54,341 nucleotides of DNA, taken from positions 1 to 54,341 of the forward strand of contig JAOTXU010000022.1 in NCBI GenBank assembly GCA_029862165.1. Reading direction: 5' to 3'. This DNA is from Gammaproteobacteria bacterium (lineage in GTDB: Bacteria; Pseudomonadota; Gammaproteobacteria; Steroidobacterales; JABDKV01). Below, piece after piece: positions 37,906 to 47,899 of the stretch. Position 1 is the stretch's first letter. Each line of letters begins with the position of its first letter. Under the pieces are notes generated by a model, which was not told where the DNA came from, searched no databases, and saw nothing but the letters and a program-made list of their open reading frames with translations. The position numbers and the translations under genes are program-made.

Positions 37906-40596
37906 ATGCCAGCACTCTCTGAACGCGTCCTTGAGGCTCTGCAGTCCGGTGCTGTGGTTGTGGCTTCAACCCGACGTCTGGCGCAGGAAGTACGACGGGA
38001 TTATGCGCACCATCAGGTCAACCGGGGGGTCCAGGCCTGGGCGCGCGGTAATGTGTTGTCCTGGGATGAGTGGTTACGCAGTCTCGGGGAGCTGGTGCTG
38101 TGGTCCGGTTATGCCTCACCGTCAGGCCGTCGGCGGCTGCTTTCGCCGCTGCAGGAACAGATTCTCTGGGAACGCATACTTGCCGAAACTGCCCCCTCCG
38201 CGCCGCTTAATGTCGGCGGCACCGCGAGACTCGCACGCAGTGCGTGGCAGATGTTGCATCAATGGCGCATGCCAGATCCGGGCACTGTCGGATTCACCTC
38301 GGCGGAGCAAGGCGCTTTCTCCCGATGGATGGAGCGCTACCACAGCTACTGCACTGATAACTCGTGGCTGGATTCGGCACGGGTAATTGACTCCCTCGTT
38401 CCCGCGATTGGTTCGGGTGCAGTATCAGTCCCGGCGCATGTATTGCTGGCCGGTTTTGACGGTTTCAATCCACAGCAACGCAGCCTGTTACGCGTGCTGG
38501 CCAGTATGGGGACCCAGCTCAGTATGGAGCGGCGTGGCCAGGCAGAAAACAAAGCGGGGCTCCTGACATCGCCCAACGCAGATACAGAATTGCAGACTGC
38601 CGTCCGGTGGTTGCGCGGACTGGTCGTCAACGATGTGACACGGCGCGCCTGTTTGGTAGTTCCTGATCTGGCGAATTCGTTTCTGAGAGTGGAGCGGGCA
38701 CTGGACAAAGCGTTGCTCCCGTCAGCTTCCTTGCCCGGCGCACCGAGTGAATCCACGCGGCCCTATGAAATCGGCGCGGGACGACCATTACGCAAACAGC
38801 CGGTAGTGGTGGCCGCCGACCATGTATTGGCCCTGTCGATGGGGTCAGTTTCCATGCGGGTCTTGAGCCGAATTATTCGTTCGCCGTTTATCGCTGGAGG
38901 CATCACCGAAGCGGCACGACGCGCGCGTTTTGACGCCGGGATTCGCGACAAGGGTTCAGTAGATGTCGACCTGCGGCACATGCCGGACATGCTTAAAGCG
39001 TTTCGTCAACAAACCGGTGTTCCGACGGATGATTTTGCGCTGGAGACTCTATTTAAATCGCTTTCGGGCCGCAAGGACGATCAGGTGGCTCGTTCACCGA
39101 GTGCTTGGGGCGCAGACTTTAATAGTCGCCTGGAACTTTTTGGTTGGCCTGGAGAAGGCCAGCAGGACGCAATTCAGCGTCAGGCGCAACGGGATTTCGA
39201 AGACTTACTCAGAGAGTTCTGCTCACTCGATGACGTGCTGGGAGAACTCAGTCCACCCGAAGCGCTTCGTGTCTTGCGGCATTTGCTTAGGGGTCGCCAC
39301 TTTGAGTTTCACGCACCCAACGTGCCAATTTCTGTGTTGGAACCTGCGGACGCCGAATGGCTGAGTTTCGACCATTTGTGGATTTGTAACGCGGCCGGTG
39401 GCAATTGGAGTCGCATCATCGGCACGCCAAACCCGTTTATTCCGATCGAATGGCAACGCGACTGCAAGTTGCCTGAGAGTGCCCCAGCTAGCCGGGCACA
39501 AAGAGCCGATCAATTGACGACCCGTCTAATGTCTTCGGCATCACAGGTAGTCGTGTCGAAGGTAGAGAATTCAGATCAGGGATTCATGCTCAAATCGTTT
39601 TCGTCGGTGCCGCAGATTTCTCTGCAACAGCTTGAGCTGGCCGACCTGACCGACTACCGGCAGGCGTTGGTTGCTGCTACCGACATTGACACTGTCCAGG
39701 ATGACCGAGGTCCCGCCTTGGATCCCGTAGAGTCGATAGATCTGAATCAGGAAGTGCTAACGTTACAGTCGGCCTGCCCGTTTCGTTCATTTGCCATCAA
39801 TCGTCTCGGGGCAAAGCCATTACGCGCATTGCGTCCAGGTATACGGCCGGAAGCGAGGGTTGTTCTGGTTCGAATGGCATTGGAGCATCTTTGGCACCGT
39901 ATCGAATCATCTGATGTATTACAGGCTGCATTAAGTGGCGAGCACCTCGAAGTTCAGATTTGGGAGGTCGCCGATACAGTACTCGCTGTATTTGAACGAA
40001 AGTTGCCTGTGCGCCTGTCGACACGATATCGTGCGCTTGAGCATGCTCGTCTTGTGCGCTTGTTGTTGCAATGGCTCCCTGTCGAAGCCGGTCGCGCGCC
40101 ATTTGTAGTTAATCAGACAGACGTTAGTGCGAACATCGATATCGGCGGTGTCGCAATTCGCGCCCACGTAGACCGGGTGGACCAGGTCGATGGACAGGGT
40201 CTGGTTGCGATTGATTATGATACAGAGCGTTTTGAACCTGAGCGTTGGACAGGGGATCGTCCCGACGCACCCACGCTGTTGCTCTATGCGTTGGCAACGG
40301 AGGAAAAACCCGTTGCTTTGCTAACCGGTTGTGTGGTGGACGAACGGATGGACTTGTCTGGCGTACAACAAGCCAGCGTTGTTTCCAGACTGCCTTTGTA
40401 TGCGCAGAGTGAACTGGCCGCACAGACCGGTCTGAGTTGGGATGCCTTGCTGAAACATGCACGCGAGACGCTGGAAGCCTTGACCCGACAATTTGCGACC
40501 GGTGATGCAAGTGTGGCGCCAAAATATGGCACGGATACATGTAACAGCTGTCATCTCAGCAGCTTATGCCGCATTGGTGAGCAGAAAGTCTTCTGA
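37906..40596 (+). CDS. AddB-like protein (PD-(D/E)XK fold), nuclease Lys replaced
   Basis: 896 residues, of the 'probable DNA repair protein' type that accompanies an AddA-like helicase in many gammaproteobacteria. The N-terminus is VVVASTRRLAQEVRRDY, a Walker-less helicase-like start. The C-terminal iron-sulfur/nuclease domain keeps four Cys (C624 in ACPFRSFA, and C879, C882, C888 in CNSCHLSSLC). The nuclease motif should read IDYKTG but is IDYDTE, with Asp772 (GAT at 40219-40221) in place of the catalytic Lys. The preceding Asp (DRVDQVDG) is kept. The protein should bind DNA and a cluster but is unlikely to cut. Its TGA overlaps the next ATG (TGATG at 40593). No frameshift or stop interrupts it. 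Confidence 0.87.
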   Translation: MPALSERVLEALQSGAVVVASTRRLAQEVRRDYAHHQVNRGVQAWARGNVLSWDEWLRSLGELVLWSGYASPSGRRRLLSPLQEQILWERILAETAPSAPLNVGGTARLARSAWQMLHQWRMPDPGTVGFTSAEQGAFSRWMERYHSYCTDNSWLDSARVIDSLVPAIGSGAVSVPAHVLLAGFDGFNPQQRSLLRVLASMGTQLSMERRGQAENKAGLLTSPNADTELQTAVRWLRGLVVNDVTRRACLVVPDLANSFLRVERALDKALLPSASLPGAPSESTRPYEIGAGRPLRKQPVVVAADHVLALSMGSVSMRVLSRIIRSPFIAGGITEAARRARFDAGIRDKGSVDVDLRHMPDMLKAFRQQTGVPTDDFALETLFKSLSGRKDDQVARSPSAWGADFNSRLELFGWPGEGQQDAIQRQAQRDFEDLLREFCSLDDVLGELSPPEALRVLRHLLRGRHFEFHAPNVPISVLEPADAEWLSFDHLWICNAAGGNWSRIIGTPNPFIPIEWQRDCKLPESAPASRAQRADQLTTRLMSSASQVVVSKVENSDQGFMLKSFSSVPQISLQQLELADLTDYRQALVAATDIDTVQDDRGPALDPVESIDLNQEVLTLQSACPFRSFAINRLGAKPLRALRPGIRPEARVVLVRMALEHLWHRIESSDVLQAALSGEHLEVQIWEVADTVLAVFERKLPVRLSTRYRALEHARLVRLLLQWLPVEAGRAPFVVNQTDVSANIDIGGVAIRAHVDRVDQVDGQGLVAIDYDTERFEPERWTGDRPDAPTLLLYALATEEKPVALLTGCVVDERMDLSGVQQASVVSRLPLYAQSELAAQTGLSWDALLKHARETLEALTRQFATGDASVAPKYGTDTCNSCHLSSLCRIGEQKVF

Positions 40597-43500
40597 TGGT
40601 GGGTTCCAGGGCAACCAGCGATAAGGCCGTACTGGATCTAACACGATCATTCGTAGTGCAAGGGGCCGCGGGTAGTGGTAAATCCGAGCTTGCATTTCAA
40701 AGATATCTGGTCGCCCTGGGTGATGCCAAACAACCGGAAGAGGTGTTGTTTCTCGCCGCCGACGAGAGTAGCGCGACACTGATCAGGCAGCGCGTTGCGG
40801 CGATACTACGCGGCGAAGGTGGTGATGCGCCGGTTGCGAATCGCGATGCCGAAGCAAACTGGAGTCTTCTCGAACAACCCGAACGTCTGCAGATACATAC
40901 AATTGGTTCTCTGTCACTGGCCCTGGTTGCAGCCGCGCCAGTTTCGTCTGGTTGTGGTGCCGGCGCGCGAATAACCGCCAATCCGGATGCCTATTACAGA
41001 ACCGCAGCCCGTGGTTTATTGAGAACGCTGGATCACGATGAGCGTGTCGCCCCTAACCTCGAATCCTTATTGTTGCATCTCGATAACGATCTGCTTCGAG
41101 CGGAACGTCTGCTGGCTGGGATGCTACGCCGCCGCGCCGGGCTCAATCGCTGTCTAAAGCAGGACGAACCCGGGGATATGAGAAATGCGCTGCAATCGGC
41201 GCTCGAAGATGCCGTGTTGATGACTTTGTCCGATTTGTCCGGTGTTATTCCGGACGAGGTTGCTGAAGAACTGGTAAACGTTGCCTCGGTAGCGGGAAAA
41301 CAACTTTCCATACGTGGATCCGATTCGCCACTTGCGACATGGCGTGACTTGCGCAGCTTGCCGCCTGCGGATGCTGAGCACCTCACTCAGTGGCGTGGCC
41401 TGTGTGAATTGTTGCTGACAGAAGACGGCAGCATTCGTCAGGAGTTTGGTGAAGAGCAGGGATTGCCCTCCCCCGACGGCGCAGAAGAAGATCTGGAGCG
41501 CAAGGTACGAACGGAGTTGCACAGTCAAATTGCGAACCTGGCGGCAAGACTGACAGAGTTACGAGGTTTCACCCCACGCCTGGCCGCGGTTCGCGATCTG
41601 TCCGTTGTCAAATACACCCATTTGCAATGGACCGTGCTGCAGTCCTTACTCGCAGTTTTGCCCGGTGCAATGAACAATCTGTCCCGGGCTTTCAGCGCGT
41701 TGGGCGAAGTGGATTTGACGGAGATAGTGCTGGGCGCAATTCGCGCGCTTAAATCCAGCCAGGCGGAAATTTTCGGTGCACAGGGCTTGCGACATCTCAT
41801 TGTCGACAACATGGTGGATTATTCTTTCACCGCTACGATGCTGGTCGAGCGGCTGACTCAGTCGTGGACCGGGCAGGACAATCGTAGCCTGTTTATTACC
41901 GGCGATGCTTATGCGTCGATCGGCCGCAGTCGTGGCGCGCAGCCAGCGTTGTTTTTGAAAGTTCTGAACAATGGATTGGGAAAATGCGATCTATCGCTCA
42001 TTAGCCTGACTGAGCAACGCCGCTCGGGTTCGGAAATTGTTGACTGGATCAATAATCTGTTTGGACTTGGAACGGAAGCTGTGATCGGGGAGGGCGGTAT
42101 GCCCTATCTTCCGGCAAAAGCACTTAGTGACCAGCCGGGAGACGTTCAGCTGCACGCGGTCAGTGGCAGTCTAGCTGATGAAAGCAGACAAATAGCAAAA
42201 CTGCTGACCGAGCGACCGGAATTACTGGAAGGGACGGTCGCCGTTTTGCTGGCTGAGGCCGCCGGTGCGGCATCGATTGTTGACGAGCTTCATGCGGCGG
42301 GTATTTCTTGTCGTAGTCATGCTGTGGATCTGCTCGGCCAAAGAAGTGTTATCGCCGATCTGCACGCCCTGACACGTGCGTTGTGTCATTTATCGGACCG
42401 AGTCGCATGGCTAACGGTGCTGCGGGCGCCATGGTGTGGTCTCACACTGGAAGATCTGCATCATCTTACCGCCGATGCCGATGAGATTGCCGTGTGGGAG
42501 CTGTTGATTGATCAACGGAGGCGCTCTGGATTGAGTGAAGACGGTCAGCAACGTCTGTCTCGTACCAAGCGAGTCATTGCGCAAACACTTGCCGAGCGCG
42601 GCCGCCGGGATCTGCGCCGACTGGTCGAGGGCGTTTGGACAGCGCTGGGTGGCGCAGTGTGCATAAGATCCCAATACGAATTGGAACGGACAAGAGACTA
42701 CTTTCGCATGCTCGAGGAGATTGATGACGGCGGAGAACCCGACAGCCTGGAAGCACTTGATGCAGCGGTCGCTCGTCTGTGCGCCGGGTTGGACACGATC
42801 ACAGCCGACGCCGGGAGTGTGTTTGTCACCACCGTAGAAAAAGCTGAACAACAGGAATTCGGCACAGTGATTCTCGCCGGTGTGTCAACCAGTATATCTC
42901 TGCCAGAAGACGACGATGCATTGCGCTGGCTTATAAGACCTGATCAATTTGGAAACGAACAACTATTACTTGCTCCTGTCAGCAGTGAAGGTGGCGGTGA
43001 TGCAATCAATCACTGGGTTAAGTCGCTGCAGACCAGTTTGCATGACAATGAACTGCGCCGAGTCTTTTATTCCGCCGTGGCTCGTGCGAACAAACACCTA
43101 CACGTCATTGTCAGACCGACCGCCGGCGAGAACGGCTGGATCACACCACCGGCAAACAGCCCATTGGCTGCTATGTGGGATGAGTTGGTCGGTCAGCTTC
43201 CTGCGCCACACAGTGCCGACGCCAAGCACGCGCAGACGGGCCAACATGAAGGCAGCAGCATCAGGCGATTGCCATCGTCCTGGTTGTCACCCGAAACGCC
43301 ACAGTCAAAAGCCTGGCAGACGACGGAGACTCAGGCCCGTGTCAGTAATTCCGACGTGGCGGATCTCGGGGAAGACGGGCGAGTTATTGCGCGGGTGATG
43401 AAACGGACATTGTTTGAGATAGCCAGTCTCGGTCCGATGGACTGGGCCATGCGATCCCTGGACGGATTGGAAAATCATTTTCAGCAACTTTTTGCAATGA

Positions 43501-43898
43501 TGGGGGTCAAGGTCGACGACGTGCCCGGACTGGCGGACCGTGCGGGCGTTGTGATTCGCAATATGCTGCAAGACGATCGTGCGAAATGGCTCCTTGATCC
43601 TAACCACAAACAGTCGCGTTCACCGTTGCGCCTGACGGGGTGGCTCGATGAGCGCCTGATCGATGCAGATATCGATCGCAGTTTTGTTGACCAGGACGAG
43701 CATCGATGGGTCGTCGGATATCTATTTCCGGAGCTGGCAACCGCTGCAGAAGTACAGGTCGACGAAGCGGTGGAAAAACAGCGCGCTGCCTGCAATGACT
43801 GGGCACGGCTGGCGCGCCGCTTTGATCCAACGTCGGTTCGGGTGGGACTGTATTTTCCTTACTCTGGCGCGTGGCGGGAGTGGGACCCGGAAGCCTAG
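40596..43898 (+). CDS. AddA-like UvrD-family helicase with degenerate active sites
   Basis: 1100 residues, translationally coupled to the AddB-like gene. Walker A GAAGSGKSELA is intact (Lys29). Other superfamily-1 motifs are eroded. Walker B, normally VDEFQDTS, reads VDNMVDYS (Asp404-Asn405, so the catalytic Glu is lost). Motif III, normally GDPMQSIYRFR, reads GDAYASIGRSR. Motif V, normally HKAKGLEF, reads VEKAEQQEF. Motif VI keeps Arg in SAVARANKHLHV. In the C-terminal nuclease-like domain (IDRSFVDQDEHRWVVGYLF) the usual DYK is GYL (Gly1041, Leu1043). The layout and length are those of a RecB/AddA-like partner, but ATP hydrolysis and nuclease activity are doubtful. The stop overlaps that of gspN in the palindrome CTAG. 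Confidence 0.87.
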   Translation: MVGSRATSDKAVLDLTRSFVVQGAAGSGKSELAFQRYLVALGDAKQPEEVLFLAADESSATLIRQRVAAILRGEGGDAPVANRDAEANWSLLEQPERLQIHTIGSLSLALVAAAPVSSGCGAGARITANPDAYYRTAARGLLRTLDHDERVAPNLESLLLHLDNDLLRAERLLAGMLRRRAGLNRCLKQDEPGDMRNALQSALEDAVLMTLSDLSGVIPDEVAEELVNVASVAGKQLSIRGSDSPLATWRDLRSLPPADAEHLTQWRGLCELLLTEDGSIRQEFGEEQGLPSPDGAEEDLERKVRTELHSQIANLAARLTELRGFTPRLAAVRDLSVVKYTHLQWTVLQSLLAVLPGAMNNLSRAFSALGEVDLTEIVLGAIRALKSSQAEIFGAQGLRHLIVDNMVDYSFTATMLVERLTQSWTGQDNRSLFITGDAYASIGRSRGAQPALFLKVLNNGLGKCDLSLISLTEQRRSGSEIVDWINNLFGLGTEAVIGEGGMPYLPAKALSDQPGDVQLHAVSGSLADESRQIAKLLTERPELLEGTVAVLLAEAAGAASIVDELHAAGISCRSHAVDLLGQRSVIADLHALTRALCHLSDRVAWLTVLRAPWCGLTLEDLHHLTADADEIAVWELLIDQRRRSGLSEDGQQRLSRTKRVIAQTLAERGRRDLRRLVEGVWTALGGAVCIRSQYELERTRDYFRMLEEIDDGGEPDSLEALDAAVARLCAGLDTITADAGSVFVTTVEKAEQQEFGTVILAGVSTSISLPEDDDALRWLIRPDQFGNEQLLLAPVSSEGGGDAINHWVKSLQTSLHDNELRRVFYSAVARANKHLHVIVRPTAGENGWITPPANSPLAAMWDELVGQLPAPHSADAKHAQTGQHEGSSIRRLPSSWLSPETPQSKAWQTTETQARVSNSDVADLGEDGRVIARVMKRTLFEIASLGPMDWAMRSLDGLENHFQQLFAMMGVKVDDVPGLADRAGVVIRNMLQDDRAKWLLDPNHKQSRSPLRLTGWLDERLIDADIDRSFVDQDEHRWVVGYLFPELATAAEVQVDEAVEKQRAACNDWARLARRFDPTSVRVGLYFPYSGAWREWDPEA

Positions 43899-44653
43899 TT
43901 TCGGCCCTGGGCAGAAATCGGGTAACTACCATCGGCCTGACGCGACCCCAGAAATGTCAACGCCTGGGAGAGTTGTCTGGATGTCGCGGCAGTGGGTTTC
44001 ACGGTTCCTGAAAGCTCCCAGTTTCGATCAGCATGCAAAGCTAACGTGCCGCTGGCGGCCAGCGGAGCGTCTACTTCGCGGAATCTTCCTTCCAGTACGG
44101 CATCGCTGGCGCCATCGAAGATCAATTCGTAATTACCCAATGCTTCCGTAATCGGCACGGTCAGGCTCAGCGACACGAGATCCACGCTGCCATGTGCATC
44201 GGTAATCCATTGGTCGACGACCAGTAGATCGTCGAGGTCCAAACCGATACGCCCGTCGAAAGTGCTTAGCTGAGCGATTCCCCGCAACGCGCTCAAGGGC
44301 ACCACACCGGATAGTTCTTTGAGCCGGGTCTTTTGGTCAATCGAAACCGAGGCGACTGTTTGTATTGCCCCGTCGCCTATCTTGATGTTGAGCAGATAGC
44401 TCAGTCGCGCTGTGAGTAGAGCGAGGGGTCTTGCGCGCCAGCGGACGTCTGTGAGCGTGATATGCGGAGACCTAATCGTGGCGGCGCGGCCCGACCAGAT
44501 TGTGCCGCTGACCGCGTTGGTCGTGAGGTGATCCGGCATGAACCAGGCCACCGCAAGGTGAGCCGGAAAGCTCAGCAGCACGAAAAGAAAATAGGCTGCC
44601 GCTCCAAGTAGCAGAAGTTTGCGTCTGCCCGATGCTTCGTTGACGTCTATCAA
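43895..44653 (-). CDS. gspN: Type II secretion system protein N
   Basis: 252 residues. One N-terminal membrane helix (LLLLGAAAYFLFVLLSFPAH) and a periplasmic region with GTIWSGRAATI, an early GspN hallmark, then DVRWRARPLALLTARLSY. GspN is an accessory inner-membrane/periplasmic component of the general secretion machine. It is last in the gspG-N operon, 10 bp after gspM. Its stop overlaps the stop of the helicase gene on the opposite strand. Confidence 0.88.
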   Translation of the reverse strand: MIDVNEASGRRKLLLLGAAAYFLFVLLSFPAHLAVAWFMPDHLTTNAVSGTIWSGRAATIRSPHITLTDVRWRARPLALLTARLSYLLNIKIGDGAIQTVASVSIDQKTRLKELSGVVPLSALRGIAQLSTFDGRIGLDLDDLLVVDQWITDAHGSVDLVSLSLTVPITEALGNYELIFDGASDAVLEGRFREVDAPLAASGTLALHADRNWELSGTVKPTAATSRQLSQALTFLGSRQADGSYPISAQGRN

Positions 44654-44663
44654 AGAGTATTCT

Positions 44664-45140
44664 TCAGCCAGGCCGTTTCAACGTGAGTTGTGCATCAACC
44701 ATTCCGGGTACGTCCAGACGATCAAGCGAAGCGATCTCGATATGGATGCCATGATTACGTTCGAGCAGTCCCATCCATTGCACCAGCGCATCGAAAGGCG
44801 CCGATTCAAAACGTACACGCACGGTTGTTTTATCAATCGGTCTGCTCTGGTTAACTTGTAAGCCGGACTGGCGTGCCGTGCGTTCCAGCGTAATCATCAG
44901 TGTGTCTTGAGGATTTGCGGCTGCATTCCCCGTATTTCGCAGGGTGGCAATTTCTACGCTGAGCTGCCGGGCCCGGGCCACGTTGTCGCGCGCGGAGTTG
45001 ATTTGCCCGCCACGGGCCCCGGCACTGATGTACAACGGATTGATGAGTAGAATCCATACCAGAACCAATGCCAGTATGACGGCGCCGGTAATCAGTGTGA
45101 GGCGTTCGCCGGATTCCAGACCAAGAAACCAGTCTTTCAT
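44664..45140 (-). CDS. gspM: Type II secretion system protein M
   Basis: 158 residues. The form is typical: short cytoplasmic start (MKDWFLGLESGERLTL), one membrane helix (ITGAVILALVLVWILLINPL), a coiled-coil stretch and a ferredoxin-like periplasmic domain. GspM pairs with GspL in the inner-membrane platform. The ATG overlaps the gspL stop by 4 bp. The sequence itself is weakly conserved, so position and shape carry much of the call. Confidence 0.9.
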   Translation of the reverse strand: MKDWFLGLESGERLTLITGAVILALVLVWILLINPLYISAGARGGQINSARDNVARARQLSVEIATLRNTGNAAANPQDTLMITLERTARQSGLQVNQSRPIDKTTVRVRFESAPFDALVQWMGLLERNHGIHIEIASLDRLDVPGMVDAQLTLKRPG

Positions 45141-46363
45141 GTGTCTTGCTCCGAAATTCGCAACCGACCCTGCACAGCGTCGTCACGCTGATTTGCAGAC
45201 TGGATTTCTGCCGAGAGCCCCTGACTGGCGATTTCGCGACTGATCTTATCGAGCGTGTCGACGTCCGGTGCCGTCAGGGTCAGGTCCATCGTGCCGTTGC
45301 GATAATCCAGTTTTCCCATCGTGGTATTGCTGGCGCTGGTCAAGGCCAGGCTCAACGAATTGAGCATATCGAGAAAATCCGTATTGCCGCCCTGTGAGCC
45401 GCCGCGCAAATTCGTTGCAAGCTGCTCGAGTTGTAACAAGGGGTCAACAATACGACTGTCCGGCATGACGTCGCTGGCAATTTGGTTCATTTCTGAATTG
45501 AGTGCGCGCAGCTCGGATTTAAGGCTCATTACCTCCAGGGCTTTCGCACTCAGTGCCACGAGTATAAATACCCCGCCGAGCATTGCTGCAGTACGCCAGG
45601 GGCGCCAGAGTTTTTCGTTTCCGCTTGAGCGCGCATACGCGCCTTGCAACAAATTGGGTTGGCCGACACGGAGTGCGGTAGCCGCCATTACGGGTAATGC
45701 GCCATTGCGCATTTCATTGACCGAGATATCGGGCAGAGCCATGCGAATTTCGCTGAGTACCTGTGAGTAAGTGGTAGCGTCAGCTTCTGTGACATAAACG
45801 TCGGCAACCTGTGTCTGACCGTCAAAACCCATGGCAGACACAAAAGCCGCAGCGGAGTCAGTGTCACCCACCAAAATCTTGCCACTGGCGTCGCGTATGA
45901 AGCAGTGCGTACCGTCGATCAGAATACACACGCCATCATGCACTGGAATACCAATGGTATCGGGTAGCACATGGCTGATTTCCAGGCCGGCCTCGTCGAG
46001 TTGAGAAAGCCACATTTCCATTAGTGACTCGCTCACGGCGGCAGCGGTGACAAGATTATTGGCGTCACGCTTACCGAGCGCAAAATGCATCTTGCTGACA
46101 TCATCAGCAAGCTGTTCTTCCAATGCAAACGGCACTGCCTGCAGCATCTTCGATGTACCACGGACTGGCAGATTGACCTTGGCGAGCAGTACTTCCTGTC
46201 CCGGCACCAGGACCATGACCGGGCGTTGCTGTGCCCGACGGGCAGCATCCGCAATCGTGCCTGTTTCTGTCATTGAGGCCCGCTCACCGCTGCTGTCAGC
46301 AATTACCCAGCTTGCCCGGTCGGGCTGTTCTGGATGCAATCTCAAAACCAGGTGTTCGCTCAT
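45137..46363 (-). CDS. gspL: Type II secretion system protein L
   Basis: 408 residues. An N-terminal actin-like cytoplasmic domain (VMVLVPGQEVLLAKVNLPVR, then AVPFALEEQLADDV) that would bind the GspE ATPase, one membrane helix around residue 285 (AAMLGGVFILVALSAKALEV), and a periplasmic ferredoxin-like domain. It lies 7 bp after gspK and overlaps gspM by 4 bp. gspE itself is not in the window. Confidence 0.93.
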   Translation of the reverse strand: MSEHLVLRLHPEQPDRASWVIADSSGERASMTETGTIADAARRAQQRPVMVLVPGQEVLLAKVNLPVRGTSKMLQAVPFALEEQLADDVSKMHFALGKRDANNLVTAAAVSESLMEMWLSQLDEAGLEISHVLPDTIGIPVHDGVCILIDGTHCFIRDASGKILVGDTDSAAAFVSAMGFDGQTQVADVYVTEADATTYSQVLSEIRMALPDISVNEMRNGALPVMAATALRVGQPNLLQGAYARSSGNEKLWRPWRTAAMLGGVFILVALSAKALEVMSLKSELRALNSEMNQIASDVMPDSRIVDPLLQLEQLATNLRGGSQGGNTDFLDMLNSLSLALTSASNTTMGKLDYRNGTMDLTLTAPDVDTLDKISREIASQGLSAEIQSANQRDDAVQGRLRISEQDT

Positions 46364-46370
46364 TCGGTCC

Positions 46371-47291
46371 TCAGTCTACGCCAAAACTTCGCAAACGCGT
46401 TCCGACCCGACCGGCACTGTCACGTTCGAGCAGACTGTACATGTACAGACGGTTTGAGCCAAGAGTCACCAGCACCGATGCCTGAAAGAGATCGCTGGAT
46501 ACGGACAGCTGACCAAGCACCGGTGTGGAGACGTCGTTCCGAATCTCGTCTATTGAGTTAAATGGCGCATCGATTCGCCCGTCAAACATGGATTGAGCGT
46601 CGATCAGCGAGATGTCGTCAGACAATGCTGACAGCACTTCGACCGTTGCCGTGTTGATGTTGATCGTCGTGCCCACGGGCAACGCTGTCAGATGCGGCGC
46701 CAACAACTGGTAGGCCTCTGCGTCGACCCCTTCGACAGCGCGCAATTCGCTAATGCTGGTCATAGGACCATTAGCCGCTCGATATGGAGGCGTTTTTCCG
46801 GAATAGACATCGTCCTCAGCACCATCGGGAAAGCTGACATCGACGTCGGGATCGATCCAGTCGATAACATATTCGGCTATTGACACGTTAAGTTGTAGTG
46901 ATTCCAGTAATCTTCGAAAGATTTCCGTTGATATCTGATCAGGTAAACCAGCAGGCGTGATTAAGTTGTTGACGTTGAAGCGACCCTGCAGATCCTCCAA
47001 CTGGCCCTCGATCTGACCGCCATCGACCGGTAACGGTGGCAGCGGTATCGCCCACTCTTCCGTGAGGTGGTCGGTAGGGCCGTCTTCAAGATCAAGTTTG
47101 AGTATATCGTGGGCCCACGATTCTGCTCCAAGGGCGTATAGCATGGCCTGATCGTTGAGTAACAGTGACGCTACGCGTCTTTTTTGCAGTGTATCTGTCC
47201 AAAGGATTGACGAGACCCATATCATTGCAAGGGCCACAACCAGGATGGCCGTGATCAATGCAACACCCCGTTGTGATTGCGGTGGTCTCAA
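46371..47291 (-). CDS. gspK: Type II secretion minor pseudopilin K
   Basis: 306 residues from the TTG at 47291, which overlaps the gspJ stop (TTGA); the only ATG, at 47327, gives 318 residues and a 40-bp overlap. A prepilin-type N-terminus RGVALITAILVVALAMIWVS is followed by the large GspK insert domain (LQGRFNVNNLITPAG and INTATVEVLSAL are landmarks). GspK caps the pseudopilus with GspI and GspJ. The rest of the operon lies on both sides. Confidence 0.93.
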   Translation of the reverse strand: MRPPQSQRGVALITAILVVALAMIWVSSILWTDTLQKRRVASLLLNDQAMLYALGAESWAHDILKLDLEDGPTDHLTEEWAIPLPPLPVDGGQIEGQLEDLQGRFNVNNLITPAGLPDQISTEIFRRLLESLQLNVSIAEYVIDWIDPDVDVSFPDGAEDDVYSGKTPPYRAANGPMTSISELRAVEGVDAEAYQLLAPHLTALPVGTTININTATVEVLSALSDDISLIDAQSMFDGRIDAPFNSIDEIRNDVSTPVLGQLSVSSDLFQASVLVTLGSNRLYMYSLLERDSAGRVGTRLRSFGVD

Positions 47292-47899
47292 CCTGCTATC
47301 TCGATGACGCGCATTATTTCGCCCCATTCCTCGTGTTCAATCATTATCTCTATGGCCCGCGGGCGGGAGCGCTGATCTTGTTGGCCACCAAGTGGCGGCC
47401 ATTGTTCGCTCCATTCGCCCGATTCGTCGAGGAACTGCACGCTGATACTGACGATTCCGGTGAGCATCTCTGTACGCAAGGCTTCAGTGGAAAGGGTCCG
47501 ATCCAGCACCGGCCAGTGCAAACGGGCCAGCACATCGCCATCAACCAGGTAAGCGACTCGTTGTACGCTGCCGCGTGGCAAATTCATCGGATTACGCCAG
47601 CCGCCGACGCTAATTTCAATTGCGTTGTTGCCGCTGTCGGCGTTGACGGCATTTTGCCAGCCCGATCCCAACTCGTCCCGGATCGGTCTGGGTTGCAGTT
47701 GCGACAAATCCATGGCGATACGTCGCATCACATAGTGAAGTTCGCGCAGCGAATTGCCAGCCTCTTCGCTAAATCCAAGTTGGCGCCGCACGCCATCGAG
47801 CATCGCAAATAGCATGACGCTCATAATGGCAAATATTGCGGTTGCGACCATCAATTCGACCAGGGTAAATCCTGCGTCTTTGCGTAAGGAATACCTCAC
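47288..47899 (-). CDS. gspJ: Type II secretion minor pseudopilin J
   Basis: 203 residues from the GTG at 47899, chosen because GGAGGA lies 5 nt upstream and the codon overlaps the gspI stop (GTGA); the frame opens at 47956. Prepilin-peptidase site and helix: AGFTLVELMVATAIFAIMSV (cleavage after G, N-methyl Phe expected). The body contains RPIRDELG and GGWRNP, which are common in GspJ. It is part of the pseudopilus tip. Confidence 0.93.
   Translation of the reverse strand: MRYSLRKDAGFTLVELMVATAIFAIMSVMLFAMLDGVRRQLGFSEEAGNSLRELHYVMRRIAMDLSQLQPRPIRDELGSGWQNAVNADSGNNAIEISVGGWRNPMNLPRGSVQRVAYLVDGDVLARLHWPVLDRTLSTEALRTEMLTGIVSISVQFLDESGEWSEQWPPLGGQQDQRSRPRAIEIMIEHEEWGEIMRVIEIAG

Noticed and set aside
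35473..43898. A new defence island made of the kinase operon and helicase-nuclease pair
   Set aside because: The neighbours are housekeeping genes, no mobile-element marks or toxin/effector genes are present, and the AddAB-like pair belongs to a known repair family.
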